Below are positions 1-8,710 of a stretch of DNA of 36,912 nucleotides, in pieces. A model generated the notes under the pieces. It did not search any database, had not been told where the DNA came from, and worked only from the letters and a program-made list of their open reading frames with translations. The translations under genes and the position numbers were made by a program. This DNA is from Vulcanococcus limneticus LL (lineage in GTDB: Bacteria; Cyanobacteriota; Cyanobacteriia; PCC-6307; Cyanobiaceae), in assembly GCF_002252705.1 (NCBI RefSeq), contig NZ_NQLA01000030.1, positions 1 through 36,912 on the forward strand, written 5' to 3'. Positions within the stretch are counted from its first letter, which is position 1; the number at the start of each line of letters is the position of its first letter.

Positions 1-34
1 GTCAGCTGTGGAGCCGATCGCCTGAGGTGCGCGG

Positions 35-59
35 CCCACCCCAGCTACGCCGGGGTGGG
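35..59 (+). terminator. GC-rich hairpin upstream of the BREX genes
   Basis: CCCACCCC (35-42) and GGGGTGGG (52-59) are perfect 8-bp inverted arms around a 9-nt loop. No T-tract follows, so a rho-independent terminator is only a guess. It could end a gene lying left of the window or act as an RNA processing site. The roughly 115 bases from here to the first gene show no clear promoter. Confidence 0.35.
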
Positions 60-174
60 AGTGCCGGGGGAATTACACCACTGAAGGGGACGCCAGCCTG
101 ACCGAAAGCCCCATAGCGAAAGCAATGACCTCACTTTACGACCGTGAAATAGCCCGATCGCTTCAGGGGATTTC

Positions 175-690
175 ATGAGCACCCTGATCGAAAAAGAGCT
201 CAGTTTCACATTCCCAGACGAGTGGAACGCCGAACACTTTGATGCACCAGGGCGGCCATCTATCGATCACTTTCAGCCAGTCGACTTTGTTGTCGAGTTC
301 CCTCGACGGACCCTGTTCATCGAGGTCAAGGATCCATCAGCAAGCAAGGCCCCAGAGAGTGAGCGACAAGCCTTTGTCAAAAAAATGCAGACCAAGGAGC
401 TGACGCATACCCAGCTTGTTCCAAAGGCCCGAACTTCTTGGTCTTTCCTCCGCTTGATGAAGCGAGCCGAAAAGCCAATTACCTACATTGTAGTTGTCGG
501 CGCTGACAGCTTGCGTGTAGATCCACCTCTTTGGTTAAATCTCACAGAAAGGCTCAAGGCGAGGCTGCAGCAGGAGATTGATGTTCCCTGGCCACATCAG
601 TATGTCGATCAGTGCATTGTCATTCCTGCGGCTGACTTATCCAGGCATCTGCCTGGAGTAACCGTCCAGCGTCTTGCCGCTACTCCCTAG
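175..690 (+). CDS. PD-(D/E)XK-like nuclease-fold protein in the BREX operon
   Basis: A 171-aa protein of no named family that I recognise. It has an arrangement typical of PD-(D/E)XK nucleases: glutamates in the first helix (E6, E8), an aspartate in a beta strand (D37 in VDFVVEF), then E50-V-K52 in LFIEVKD. A basic stretch and a hydrophobic strand (ITYIVVVGAD) follow. The start ATG is preceded by AGGGGA at a sensible distance. Its TAG stop abuts the ATG of the SNF2 helicase gene, so it is co-transcribed and probably functionally tied to BREX. In the standard BREX type 3 order (brxF, brxC, pglX, brxHII, pglZ, brxA) nothing is expected here, so this is an accessory or lineage-specific member. 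The nuclease assignment rests on motifs only; it could also be an inactive DNA-binding fold. Confidence 0.6.
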   Translation: MSTLIEKELSFTFPDEWNAEHFDAPGRPSIDHFQPVDFVVEFPRRTLFIEVKDPSASKAPESERQAFVKKMQTKELTHTQLVPKARTSWSFLRLMKRAEKPITYIVVVGADSLRVDPPLWLNLTERLKARLQQEIDVPWPHQYVDQCIVIPAADLSRHLPGVTVQRLAATP

Positions 691-3516
691 ATGAGCTTTA
701 AGGCCGGCGACTGGTGTCACTCGCTGGATCACGGCGAGCCCTGCCGGGTGATCGCTGTGGAAGACCTCTGGGGTATCCCTACCGCCCAGGTCTGGCTGTC
801 CCGCCGGGACGCGGTGGTCCGGCTGCCGGTTGAGAGGCTGCAGACCCTGGAGCAGGCCAGCCCCACCAGCCTTGAGCAGCTCAGCTTTGTGGCCGCGGCA
901 GCTCGCATCCTCGATGCCTTTGAGCACGACGCCCTGGTCGCACCGCTGGAGGGTTCCGTCATCCCCCTGCCGCACCAGCTCCAGGCGCTGCAGCGCGCCA
1001 TGGCAGGAGATCGGGTCCGCTATCTCCTCGCCGATGAGGTTGGCCTGGGCAAAACCATCGAAGCGGGCCTGATCATTCGTGAGCTCAAGGTCCGCGGCCT
1101 GGCCAAGCGGGTTCTTGTGGTGGCTCCAGCGGGCCTGGTCAGCCAGTGGGTCAGCGAGCTCGACACCCACTTCAACGAAACCTTTCATCTTGTTCAGCCC
1201 GGCAACTTCGCCGCCTGGCGCCAGCTGCTCGGGGTCGGCCCCCAAGAGAATCTCTGGAAGCAGCACAACCAGGTGGTCTGCACCCTCGATTCGGTCAAAC
1301 CGATGGAGGCCCGCCGGGGCTGGAGTGCGGAGCAGGTGGCTCGCTACAACCGCGAGCGCTTCGACGACCTGATTAACGCGGGTTGGGATCTCGTAGTGAT
1401 CGACGAGGCCCATCGCCTCGGCGGCTCCACAGAAACCGTGGCCCGCTTCCGTCTTGGTGAAGGGCTCGCCCAGGCCTCTCCCTACCTGCTGCTCCTCTCC
1501 GCCACCCCGCACCAGGGCAAGACCGATGCCTTCCGCCGCCTGCTCGGCTTCCTCGATCCCGACGCTCTCCCCGACGACAGCTCGGTCACCCGGGAGAACG
1601 TCGCCCCCTACGTGATCCGCACCGAAAAGCGCCGGGCCATCAACGACAAGGGAGAGCCCCTGTTTCAGCCGCGCCACACCCAGATCGTTTCCGTCGCCTG
1701 GGACAGCGCCCGACTGGAGCAGCGGGTGCTCTACGACGCCGTCACCGAGTACGTGCGCGAGGGCTACAACCAGGCCCTGCGTGACAAGCAGCCCGCCGTT
1801 GGCTTCCTGATGATCCTGATGCAGCGGCTGGTCACCTCCAGTACCGCTGCCATCCGCACCGCCCTGGAGCGGCGCCTGCAGGTGTTGGAGCTGCCCACCG
1901 GCCAGCTCACACTCTTTGGGGAAGACGTCGGTGAGGACTGGGCGGAGCTGGAGGGCCAGGAGCAGCTCGAAACTCTGCTGAACAGCCGCCTCAAGGAGCT
2001 CAAAAACGAACGGGCCGAGGTGGAGCTGCTGCTCTCCGCTGCCCGCCGCTGTGAGGCCCGGGGGATCGACGTCAAAGCTCAGGCCCTGCTCGACACGATC
2101 CAGCAGCTCCAACGAGACGAAAACGATCCGGCCCTCAAGGTGCTGCTGTTCACCGAGTTCGTGCCCACCCAGCAGATGCTGGCGGAGGTCTTGGAGCAGC
2201 GTGGTTATCCGGTCGTGGTGCTCAACGGCTCCATGAACCTGGAGGAGCGCAAGAGCGCCCAGCGGTCTTTCGCCAACGAGGCCCAGATCCTGATCTCCAC
2301 CGATGCCGGCGGCGAGGGCCTGAACCTGCAGTTCTGCCACGTGATCATCAACTACGACCTGCCCTGGAATCCGATGAAGCTGGAGCAGCGCATCGGTCGG
2401 GTTGATCGCATCGGCCAGTCCCATGTGGTGCGGGCTCTCAATTTCGCCCTGGAAGACACCGTTGAGCTGCGGGTTCGTGAGGTGCTGGAGGAAAAGCTGG
2501 AGCGGATCCTGCAGGAGTTCGGCGTCGACAAGCTCTCCGATGTGCTCGATTCGGAAGAAAACGGCATCGACTTCCAACAGCTCTATGTCAATGCCGTTCT
2601 GACGCCAGAAGAGGCAGAAGCGCGGGCAGCGGCGCTCGCGGAGGCGATCCGCGCCCGGGCCCTATCCGCCCATGAAGGGGCCTCCTTGCTCTCCAGCTCC
2701 GAGGAGCTCGATCCCCAAGCCGCCCAGCGCGTGGCCGGCCACCTGATGCCCTTCTGGACCGAGCGCATGACCCTCTCCTGGCTGCAAACCCAGGCTGAGG
2801 CCGGTGGGCAGGTGCGGCCCAACCCTGCTGGTGGGCTGGATCTGGACTGGCCGGATGGCCACCGCGACCTCAGGGCCACCTTCAGCCGGCAGAACGCCAA
2901 AGAGGCTGGCCTGCTCCACCTAAGCCTTGAGGAGCCGAGGCTGCGCGCCCTCACGGCAGCCTTGCCCCCCAGGGCCCCGGGCATGACCGTGCCGGTTCTG
3001 CACCTTCCAGAACTCGCCGGCAAGGTGTCTGGGATCTGGTCGCTCTGGCGCGTGGCGGTGCAGACCAGCGAGGGCCGCAGCCAGCGCCTGCTCCCGCTGT
3101 TCCTCTCCACCGAAGGCAAGCTGCTGGAGCCCACGGCCCGGCTGATCTGGGAGAGGCTGATCAGCCTTGATGGCGAGCTGCAGCTCCTTGCTGAGACTCA
3201 GCTCTCGCCTGCAGAGGCCGCCCAGGCCTACGACCGCAGTCAGCAGCAGGCCCAGCAGCAGGGCAGGCCCCTCTTCGATGAGCTCCAGGCCAAACACCAG
3301 CAGAGGCTGGAGCGTGAGCGCCGCAAGCAGGAGCTGGCCTTCGCGGCCCGGCAGCGCGCGATCGAGCAGCTCGGCCTGCCCCAGGTTCGTGACTTCCGCC
3401 GCGCCCAGCTGGAGCAAGAGGAGCAGCAGTGGCGGCAGGAGTTTCAGCGGCGCCAGGAGACCCTGCCTTCCCTGACCCTGCTGCAGCTGGTGTCCCTGGC
3501 CCCCACTTCAGCCTGA
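691..3516 (+). CDS. brxHII: BREX type 3 SNF2-family helicase BrxHII
   Basis: A 941-aa superfamily 2 ATPase. Visible motifs are Walker A (ADEVGLGKT, about residues 114-122), the DEAH box (VIDEAHR, about 236-242), motif III (LLSATP), and a C-terminal helicase lobe with LLFTEF near 485, STDAGGEGLNLQ and QRIGRVDRIGQ near 565. The last 200 residues are rich in E, Q and R and are probably coiled coil. The combination of RapA/SNF2-like helicase, then PglZ, then BrxA matches BREX type 3, in which BrxHII is required for phage exclusion together with the methyltransferase PglX. The ATG directly follows the preceding stop, and its own TGA shares a base with the pglZ start (TGATG). DISARM DrmD is an alternative SNF2 helicase, but the neighbouring PglZ and BrxA favour BREX. 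Confidence 0.8.
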   Translation: MSFKAGDWCHSLDHGEPCRVIAVEDLWGIPTAQVWLSRRDAVVRLPVERLQTLEQASPTSLEQLSFVAAAARILDAFEHDALVAPLEGSVIPLPHQLQALQRAMAGDRVRYLLADEVGLGKTIEAGLIIRELKVRGLAKRVLVVAPAGLVSQWVSELDTHFNETFHLVQPGNFAAWRQLLGVGPQENLWKQHNQVVCTLDSVKPMEARRGWSAEQVARYNRERFDDLINAGWDLVVIDEAHRLGGSTETVARFRLGEGLAQASPYLLLLSATPHQGKTDAFRRLLGFLDPDALPDDSSVTRENVAPYVIRTEKRRAINDKGEPLFQPRHTQIVSVAWDSARLEQRVLYDAVTEYVREGYNQALRDKQPAVGFLMILMQRLVTSSTAAIRTALERRLQVLELPTGQLTLFGEDVGEDWAELEGQEQLETLLNSRLKELKNERAEVELLLSAARRCEARGIDVKAQALLDTIQQLQRDENDPALKVLLFTEFVPTQQMLAEVLEQRGYPVVVLNGSMNLEERKSAQRSFANEAQILISTDAGGEGLNLQFCHVIINYDLPWNPMKLEQRIGRVDRIGQSHVVRALNFALEDTVELRVREVLEEKLERILQEFGVDKLSDVLDSEENGIDFQQLYVNAVLTPEEAEARAAALAEAIRARALSAHEGASLLSSSEELDPQAAQRVAGHLMPFWTERMTLSWLQTQAEAGGQVRPNPAGGLDLDWPDGHRDLRATFSRQNAKEAGLLHLSLEEPRLRALTAALPPRAPGMTVPVLHLPELAGKVSGIWSLWRVAVQTSEGRSQRLLPLFLSTEGKLLEPTARLIWERLISLDGELQLLAETQLSPAEAAQAYDRSQQQAQQQGRPLFDELQAKHQQRLERERRKQELAFAARQRAIEQLGLPQVRDFRRAQLEQEEQQWRQEFQRRQETLPSLTLLQLVSLAPTSA

Positions 3517-5546
3517 TGGGACAACTGGGCCCGGTTTCGAGTTGGCGCCAGCCGGTGCTGGAGTGCTTCACCAGCGAGAGCGCCACCGCGAGTCGGCTCA
3601 CGGTGGTCAACGATCCCGACCAGCTGTTCGCCGAACCGGTCCTGCGCACTGTGCTTTCTGAGCGGGGCTATGAGCTGCTGGCCTACGAGGACCCCGTCGC
3701 CTTTCGCTACCTGTTCGAGCATCGCTGCCGGCCGCGCTGGGAGGCAGGAGAGCTGCTGCATGTCGTTGTCGTGAACGGAGGCGAAGCCTCGGCCCGCACC
3801 GTTCTCCCTTACGACCTCCTTTCAGAAGCCCGCGCCACCCAGCGCGAGTTCAGCTTCAGCCTGCCCAGCCTTTTCCCCAGCCTCGACCCCAACGTTCTCT
3901 CCGAGCTCGAGCCCAGCCAGTTCGATGCGCTGAGTGAGGCCCTGCAGCGGGCGAACCCCGGTCAGCTGGGGGCGAACGCCACCCAGGACTTCCTTCTCAA
4001 CCACCTCTACGAGGTGGTGCCTGGCCAGATCCGGCAGCCTGCCGACCTGCTGCGTCTTCTGCTGCGGCGCCATCTTCGTCAGCAACAACTTCCGCCGCTG
4101 CTCGATCAGCGTCTGCTTGAGCAGCTCTGCCTTCAGAAGCAGTGGCGGGAGTGGCCCCTGGAGCGCCTGCTGCCCAACCGGGCGGCCTTCTTCTCCTTCC
4201 TTCAGGAACGCTGGCCCCTGTTTCTGCAGGCCAGGGGGTGTGCAGTGGTGCCCGGGCGTGAGCTGCCTGCTCTGCAGCTCCCCGGGCCCGAGCTCCTGCC
4301 CTTTGACCACGACGACATCAGGGTCTTCATCGACAACCTCTTCGCCGAGGGTCTGCTGGAGCCCACCACAGCGATTGCTACCGACGAGGTGCCGGCGGAC
4401 TGGATGCGTCTCGGTGTGGTGGGCAAACAGGACGAGAACGCAGCCCTCCGGCTGGAGCGTCTTCTGCCGCTGCTGGAGGAGGCGCTACCGGATGCGGCCG
4501 CCAACCACGAGGACTGGGAGCTGTTCGCCCTTCGCTGGGCTGAGGCCCAGGTGCTGCAAACGGAGCTCAGTGGCTCCCTCAGCCCGGAGGTCAGCTCCCA
4601 GCTCGATCGGCTGCAGCTGGCCCTGGAGGAGGGGTTCGGGAGCTGGATGCTTCAGCGCTACAGCGCGTTGTCGACGCTGCCGGCCCTCCCCAGGCCCATC
4701 ACCCTCGACAAGGTCGCCCACTTCCTAGCTCACCAGCAGGTCAGCGGCTTAAAGCGGCTCGCGCTCGTGGTTGTCGATGGTCTCGCCCTCGATCAATGGC
4801 TGTTGCTGCGCGACTCCCTTGACGGGCTCGATCTCAAGGAGAGCGTCTGCTGGGCCTGGGTGCCCACGATTACCTCCGTCTCCCGGCAAACGATCTTCGC
4901 GGCAGAGGCACCGATGTTCTTCCCTCAAAGCATTGGCACCACCAACAAGGAGCCCAAGCACTGGGAGCGCTTCTGGGGGGACCAGGGTCTGCTGGGTCCG
5001 GCTGTGGCCTACGTCAGGCAGGGGTCGCAGGAGGCCGATAGCGAGCTGCTGGAGAAAGTCAAGGAATTCGCCTGCCGCCCCAGCTGCCGGGCGCTGGGCA
5101 TCGTCGTCGGCAAGGTCGATGAAATGCTCCACGGCGTAGTCACCGGCCTGGGTGGGCTACACGCCCAGGTGCGCCAGTGGAGCCAGCAGGGTGCCTTCCG
5201 CGCCTTGATCGATTCGCTGCTGGAGCAGGGCTTCACCGTCTATGTCACCGCAGATCACGGCAACGTTGCTGCCAAGGGGATCGGTCGGCCCAACGTGGGC
5301 ACCGTGCCCGAGGAAAAAGGGGAGCGGGCCTGGGTGTTCCGCGACGACGTTCTGCGGGCGCAGGTGCAGCAGGCTCTGCCAAGCGCTCTCCTGTGGCCTG
5401 GTCCCGGACTGCCAGCTGACTATTCCGTGTTGCTGCCCCGCGGGGTCGATGCCTTTCTCGCCCAGGGCAAGGAAACCCTCGGCCATGGAGGCATCGCACT
5501 GGAAGAGGTCCTGGTTCCCTTCGTGCGCATCCAGGAGCCCGCATGA
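3516..5546 (+). CDS. pglZ: BREX PglZ-domain protein (alkaline phosphatase superfamily)
   Basis: A 676-aa protein from the ATG that overlaps the helicase stop (TGATG). In-frame starts further upstream lie inside the helicase gene and are unlikely. The C-terminal half carries the PglZ/alkaline-phosphatase metal-site motifs: LVVVDGLALDQW (metal-binding Asp), later VYVTADHGNVA (Asp-His), and a late GHGG. PglZ is the signature gene of all BREX systems. It is a metal-dependent phosphohydrolase-fold protein that works with the PglX methyltransferase complex to mark self DNA and block phage replication. The N-terminal 350 residues are helical and not recognised. The stop overlaps the next gene by ATGA, indicating translational coupling. 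Confidence 0.85.
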   Translation: MGQLGPVSSWRQPVLECFTSESATASRLTVVNDPDQLFAEPVLRTVLSERGYELLAYEDPVAFRYLFEHRCRPRWEAGELLHVVVVNGGEASARTVLPYDLLSEARATQREFSFSLPSLFPSLDPNVLSELEPSQFDALSEALQRANPGQLGANATQDFLLNHLYEVVPGQIRQPADLLRLLLRRHLRQQQLPPLLDQRLLEQLCLQKQWREWPLERLLPNRAAFFSFLQERWPLFLQARGCAVVPGRELPALQLPGPELLPFDHDDIRVFIDNLFAEGLLEPTTAIATDEVPADWMRLGVVGKQDENAALRLERLLPLLEEALPDAAANHEDWELFALRWAEAQVLQTELSGSLSPEVSSQLDRLQLALEEGFGSWMLQRYSALSTLPALPRPITLDKVAHFLAHQQVSGLKRLALVVVDGLALDQWLLLRDSLDGLDLKESVCWAWVPTITSVSRQTIFAAEAPMFFPQSIGTTNKEPKHWERFWGDQGLLGPAVAYVRQGSQEADSELLEKVKEFACRPSCRALGIVVGKVDEMLHGVVTGLGGLHAQVRQWSQQGAFRALIDSLLEQGFTVYVTADHGNVAAKGIGRPNVGTVPEEKGERAWVFRDDVLRAQVQQALPSALLWPGPGLPADYSVLLPRGVDAFLAQGKETLGHGGIALEEVLVPFVRIQEPA

Positions 5547-6304
5547 ACAGGCGCAAAACCATTGGCTTTGATCGGCGTCTGGCGCTCGACTGGCTGGAGG
5601 CCACAGCCAGCCGGGTGGCGGCAGGTGACTCCCTGGAAGAACTGAGGGCCGGAATGTGGGAGTACCTCGAAGGCAAGGTGAGCGGGGACAAGTTCAACAG
5701 CGATCGTGGCAAGACCATGACCGTGCTCACCAGGATCTGGGCCAAGGTTCCACCCGCTGTTGATCCCCTGAAGACCCGGGCGGTAGCCGCCTTTCAGACA
5801 TCAAAAGCGCGTGAGCATCTCGCCCTGCATTGGGCCATGGCGATCGCCAGCTATCCCATCTTCTCCGATGTCGCCGCAACGGCAGGGCGCCTGCTCACGC
5901 TGCAGGACTCCTTCTCGCTCGCCCAGCTCACCAACCGGATGGTGGCGCAATGGTCCGAGCGTCCAGTGCTGGTGAAGTCCACGCAGCGGATCATCCGTTC
6001 GCTTGTGGACTGGGGAGCTCTTGCAGACACCGAGACCAGAGGCGTTTATGGACGAGCTCCAAAGGCTCTGCCCATCTCCAAAGAGATTGCACTACTACTC
6101 TGCGAGGCGCTCCTGCTCGATAATGAGCATCATTCCCTGCCTGCCAACCAGCTTCTGGATCATCCAGCCTTATTCCCTTTCACTCACTCACTAACCATGG
6201 CAGGCCTCAGAGAAGAGCCCGTCTTCGACGTTCATCGCCAAGGGGTCGATGGTGACATGATTGAGCTTCGACACCCGCAAGCGAGTAATATCATGCCCGA
6301 GTGA
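5543..6304 (+). CDS. brxA: BrxA-like BREX protein
   Basis: A 253-aa helical, basic protein starting at the ATG that overlaps the pglZ stop by four bases. The segment around LALHWAMAIASYPIFSDV followed by GRLLTLQ resembles BrxA/DUF1819-type proteins, small winged-helix DNA-binding components of BREX. The position as last gene after pglZ is exactly that of brxA in type 3 systems. The final 70 residues are less constrained and end just before an AT-rich gap. The identification leans on gene order and a general resemblance, so a divergent or unrelated terminal gene remains possible. Confidence 0.65.
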   Translation: MNRRKTIGFDRRLALDWLEATASRVAAGDSLEELRAGMWEYLEGKVSGDKFNSDRGKTMTVLTRIWAKVPPAVDPLKTRAVAAFQTSKAREHLALHWAMAIASYPIFSDVAATAGRLLTLQDSFSLAQLTNRMVAQWSERPVLVKSTQRIIRSLVDWGALADTETRGVYGRAPKALPISKEIALLLCEALLLDNEHHSLPANQLLDHPALFPFTHSLTMAGLREEPVFDVHRQGVDGDMIELRHPQASNIMPE

Positions 6305-6401
6305 TAATGCAAGTCACAAAGAATATTAACCGGCTTGCAAGTGTCAATCCGAGAACTGTGCGCCTGTCAAATTTTATTCATATCACATTGAGCTTGATGC
6401 G

Positions 6402-6959
6402 ATGGTCCTAGCCCGCAAGGAGCCAGCCGGCTATCCAGAACTCAGCTTTCTAGAGTTTGACGTGCTGGAACTTCTTGCTGACATCCAGGTCGAGATGGGG
6501 CTGACCAGCGCAGAACCTGCAACACTTAGCCTTCAATCAATAGAAACACTGGCCTGCATTTATCATGGCCCCGGGAAGGCAGGAGGCAATATCTACCTCC
6601 ACTCACTATTCAACCGTTCTGACGTACCACAGCCAGTGATCGAACACGTGCTCCGGCATGAGTTGCTTCACCTCAAGATCCCCGCCCGCGTGATTGATGG
6701 AAAGAGAATAGATCATCCGCCCGAATTCTGGGAAGCCGAAGCGAAGCTTGTGCCATGGAAGTCAGCTTCCTGGGCATGGATGTACACAGCCTTCTGGGAT
6801 GCACTTAAGGTTGATCGCGATAACGAGTGCATCTGGATTAAAAAAAACTGGAAGCGCCTGCAGCGCCATCCCTATCCAAGCTGGCAAGCGATCCTTGATG
6901 ACACCAAGCTCTTTGAAGAAAAAGAGGAAGAGATCAAAGGTCTCATGCAGGGAATTTAA
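6402..6959 (+). CDS. Zinc metallopeptidase with HELLH motif (SprT/YgjP-like)
   Basis: A 185-aa protein with an HEXXH zinc site (RHELLHLKIP, His86, Glu87, His90) and a downstream HPPEFW (His105) that supplies the third ligand. This layout is typical of SprT/WSS1 and YgjP/M48-type minigluzincins, whose HxxxFW motif is characteristic. No signal peptide or membrane segment is seen, so it is cytoplasmic. It lies 97 bases after brxA on the same strand but in more AT-rich DNA with no convincing ribosome site. It may have its own promoter and be a separate cargo gene of the defence island. The substrate is unknown. Its regular length and intact motif argue against a pseudogene. Confidence 0.65.
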   Translation: MVLARKEPAGYPELSFLEFDVLELLADIQVEMGLTSAEPATLSLQSIETLACIYHGPGKAGGNIYLHSLFNRSDVPQPVIEHVLRHELLHLKIPARVIDGKRIDHPPEFWEAEAKLVPWKSASWAWMYTAFWDALKVDRDNECIWIKKNWKRLQRHPYPSWQAILDDTKLFEEKEEEIKGLMQGI

Positions 6960-6985
6960 GTACTACGGCTGATGCTCATTCTCAT

Positions 6986-7159
6986 CTACCCGCTTTTGCT
7001 TGGCGCTTCCAAGAAGACCGAAAACCAGGAACCACCAGGGCCAACAACTGCCTCTCGGCCATAAGGGTGTCGATGCACATGCTCGCAGTTCCAGGCGGAA
7101 TCTTCGTAATCGATCAATTTGATCAAGACCCAGTCGCCCACACCTTCCTTCGTGGCCAT
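6986..7159 (-). CDS. Small 57-aa hypothetical protein downstream of the HNH gene
   Basis: Not a recognised family. The protein starts MATKEGVGDWVLIKLIDY and ends in KSG. It has a compact beta-like core with several Trp and His residues. The ATG lies seven bases after the stop of the HNH nuclease gene on the same strand, suggesting the two are co-transcribed and perhaps act together, for example as a partner or inhibitor. A longer reading of the frame to 7312 would overlap the HNH gene and has a poor N-terminus, so the shorter start is preferred. No clear Shine-Dalgarno sequence is present. Confidence 0.45.
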   Translation of the reverse strand: MATKEGVGDWVLIKLIDYEDSAWNCEHVHRHPYGREAVVGPGGSWFSVFLEAPSKSG

Positions 7160-7166
7160 ATCACAT

Positions 7167-7973
7167 CTATTCGATAGACAGCGGAGCCACTTCTGCAGAC
7201 TGTGCCTGCTCGAGAAGCCTGCACCCTTTCCTCGCATTTTCAGATGCCCCGATAATACGCAGATTGGAAGGATGATGAAGGCCTCCTTTGGCGAGCGGAG
7301 TGATGTGATCAACGTGGTACTTGATGAACCCAGCCGCTTGATTCCGTTGATCCCGATCCCCGTAGATATCCTGGATCTTCGCTTTTTCCTGCTGGTTCAA
7401 ATCTGGCGTTTGCTCAAGGAGTCGCTGCTTTCTTCTCTGCAGGTAAATAGCCGATTTATGCCGGTTGGCTTCGTACACTGCCTCCGGCGGCGGGCAAGCC
7501 AGGCCTTCCAGGCCGAGTGCGGGCCGTTTCAGTGACCAAAGCTCCTGGCGCAGCTGTTTTGAGCACCACTGGTGATACCGAGTATCGCCGTGGAGGTCGA
7601 TTACGTCTCTAAATCTGCTTACGACATAAATAAAGTCATCCCCAAGATGTGCACCTGTCCACTGAGTCCAGCACCTTGCTAGGTAGCGCTCTTTGCTCCT
7701 TACCCAGATGAACAGGGTGGGAAGCTCAAGATCTTCTTCTCCTTTGGCTGGCCCCCGTCTGGCGTATGTGCAGTCGCCTGGCTTTGTAACTAGCCCGCGG
7801 TCGTTCGACTGAATAACGCGGAACTTCAAATCCATGGCGGCTGGAGCACTAACCCGCTGCTGCTGCACCCAGCAGCCTATGGGCGGTGGAGCTGGTAGGC
7901 CAGGCAAGCCGGGATAAGGGGATTTGCTCAAGGTTCTCGGGCCCCGCAGCTGCGGAAGGAATTGGCTTGCCAT
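7167..7973 (-). CDS. HNH endonuclease
   Basis: A protein of about 268 aa with a C-terminal HNH (beta-beta-alpha metal) module: YHVDHITPLAKGG followed by HPSNLRII, the classic DH...P...GG...NL pattern. A preceding basic helical region (QRRKQRLLEQTPDLN) resembles the linker seen before HNH domains. The N-terminal 50 residues are proline-rich, and an internal ATG (MDLKFRV) could be the real start; the chosen ATG is 15 bases inside a possible GTG start. HNH nucleases often accompany phage terminases, but this one is far from the terminase genes and between the BREX island and the sigma factor. It may belong to either region or be an independent homing-type or defence nuclease. Confidence 0.7.
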   Translation of the reverse strand: MASQFLPQLRGPRTLSKSPYPGLPGLPAPPPIGCWVQQQRVSAPAAMDLKFRVIQSNDRGLVTKPGDCTYARRGPAKGEEDLELPTLFIWVRSKERYLARCWTQWTGAHLGDDFIYVVSRFRDVIDLHGDTRYHQWCSKQLRQELWSLKRPALGLEGLACPPPEAVYEANRHKSAIYLQRRKQRLLEQTPDLNQQEKAKIQDIYGDRDQRNQAAGFIKYHVDHITPLAKGGLHHPSNLRIIGASENARKGCRLLEQAQSAEVAPLSIE

Positions 7974-8037
7974 CAGGCCGTCAAACACCCACCTGAATCC
8001 CTCGTCCAGTCCTCGCGCTGCGTCAAGGATCTAGCCA

Positions 8038-8056
8038 GGCGCCCCGTTGGGGCGTC
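8038..8056 (+). promoter_or_regulatory. Hairpin in the leader of the left sigma-factor gene
   Basis: CGCCCC (8040-8045) and GGGGCG (8049-8054) pair across a GTT loop, and the stem extends by one wobble and one GC pair. It is followed on the plus strand by TCCTTGTC, a weak terminator-like tail. It sits between the divergent HNH and sigma-factor genes, 55 bases before the sigma start. It may be an attenuator in the sigma leader or the terminator of a lost gene. Confidence 0.35.
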
Positions 8057-8110
8057 CTTGTCAAAGCGCTGCGGCTGGCCGTTGGGGGTGGGGTTCTCTG
8101 CCGTCCCCAG

Positions 8111-8698
8111 ATGGCTGCCCCGCTTTCCCGCTCTGCTCTCCGTGCCCGCGATGCCCTGGTGCTGGAGCACCTCTCCCTGGCTGATGCCGTTGCCTCAGCT
8201 GTAGCCCGCCGCTTCTTCCCTTTGGTCGAGCGGGAGGATCTGATCCAGGTAGCTAGAGAAGCCCTGCTCCACTCTGTCCTGCGCTGCAAAGCAGGTGAGC
8301 CAGCTGAGCCCTATCTGCGCCGCTGCATCTCAGGTGCCCTGCAGCATCACCTGCGCGATCGGGTGCGGCTGGTGCGCATCCCACGCCGGCTGCATGAGCA
8401 GGGTCAGTGCCCCCTGGGTCACATCAGCCTTGATGGCCACGGCGATGGCGAGCCGTGCCTGCTCGATCAGCTGGCCAGCCCAGAGCAAGAAGCAGCCGGT
8501 CCCGCTGATGATCTGGCGCTGGAGCAGCTAGTAGATCAGCTGCCGGCAGCTCAAGCCACGGCCCTGCGGCTCACCATCCTCGAGGGCCTCTCGCTCCGGC
8601 AGGCGGCAGAGCAGCTGCAAATCAGCGCCATGTCGGTGCAGCGGGCCCAGAAGAAGGCTCTTGAGGCTCTGCGGCTGCAATTGGTGGGGGCGGGCTGA
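8111..8698 (+). CDS. Sigma-70 family RNA polymerase sigma factor (phage-associated)
   Basis: A 195-aa protein. The N-terminal half resembles sigma region 2 (ADAVASAVARRFFPLVERED then LIQVAREALLHSV, followed by PYLRRCISGALQHHLRDR). The C-terminal half is a region 4 helix-turn-helix (LTILEGLSLRQAAEQLQIS then VQRAQKKALEAL). The linker is short, as in group 3/4 factors. It is read rightward at the left edge of the leftward phage structural genes, and its stop is followed 12 bases later by the end of the last leftward gene. A sigma factor in this position could direct host RNA polymerase to element promoters. An ordinary host alternative sigma factor next to the insertion site is the alternative reading. 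Confidence 0.7.
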   Translation: MAAPLSRSALRARDALVLEHLSLADAVASAVARRFFPLVEREDLIQVAREALLHSVLRCKAGEPAEPYLRRCISGALQHHLRDRVRLVRIPRRLHEQGQCPLGHISLDGHGDGEPCLLDQLASPEQEAAGPADDLALEQLVDQLPAAQATALRLTILEGLSLRQAAEQLQISAMSVQRAQKKALEALRLQLVGAG

Positions 8699-8710
8699 GG
8701 CCCCCTTGGC

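Noticed and set aside
1-25. C-terminal end of an upstream gene (frame ending S-A-V-E-P-I-A-stop)
   Set aside because: Only seven codons visible; cannot be told from chance although a pglX end would be expected nearby.
637-2577. Long minus-strand open frame antisense to the SNF2 helicase gene
   Set aside because: Composition follows the codon pattern of the plus-strand gene, which has complete helicase motifs; no ribosome site or recognisable domain.
6307-6408. 33-codon frame between brxA and the metallopeptidase
   Set aside because: Short, AT-rich, no ribosome site, overlaps the next start; no support as a gene.
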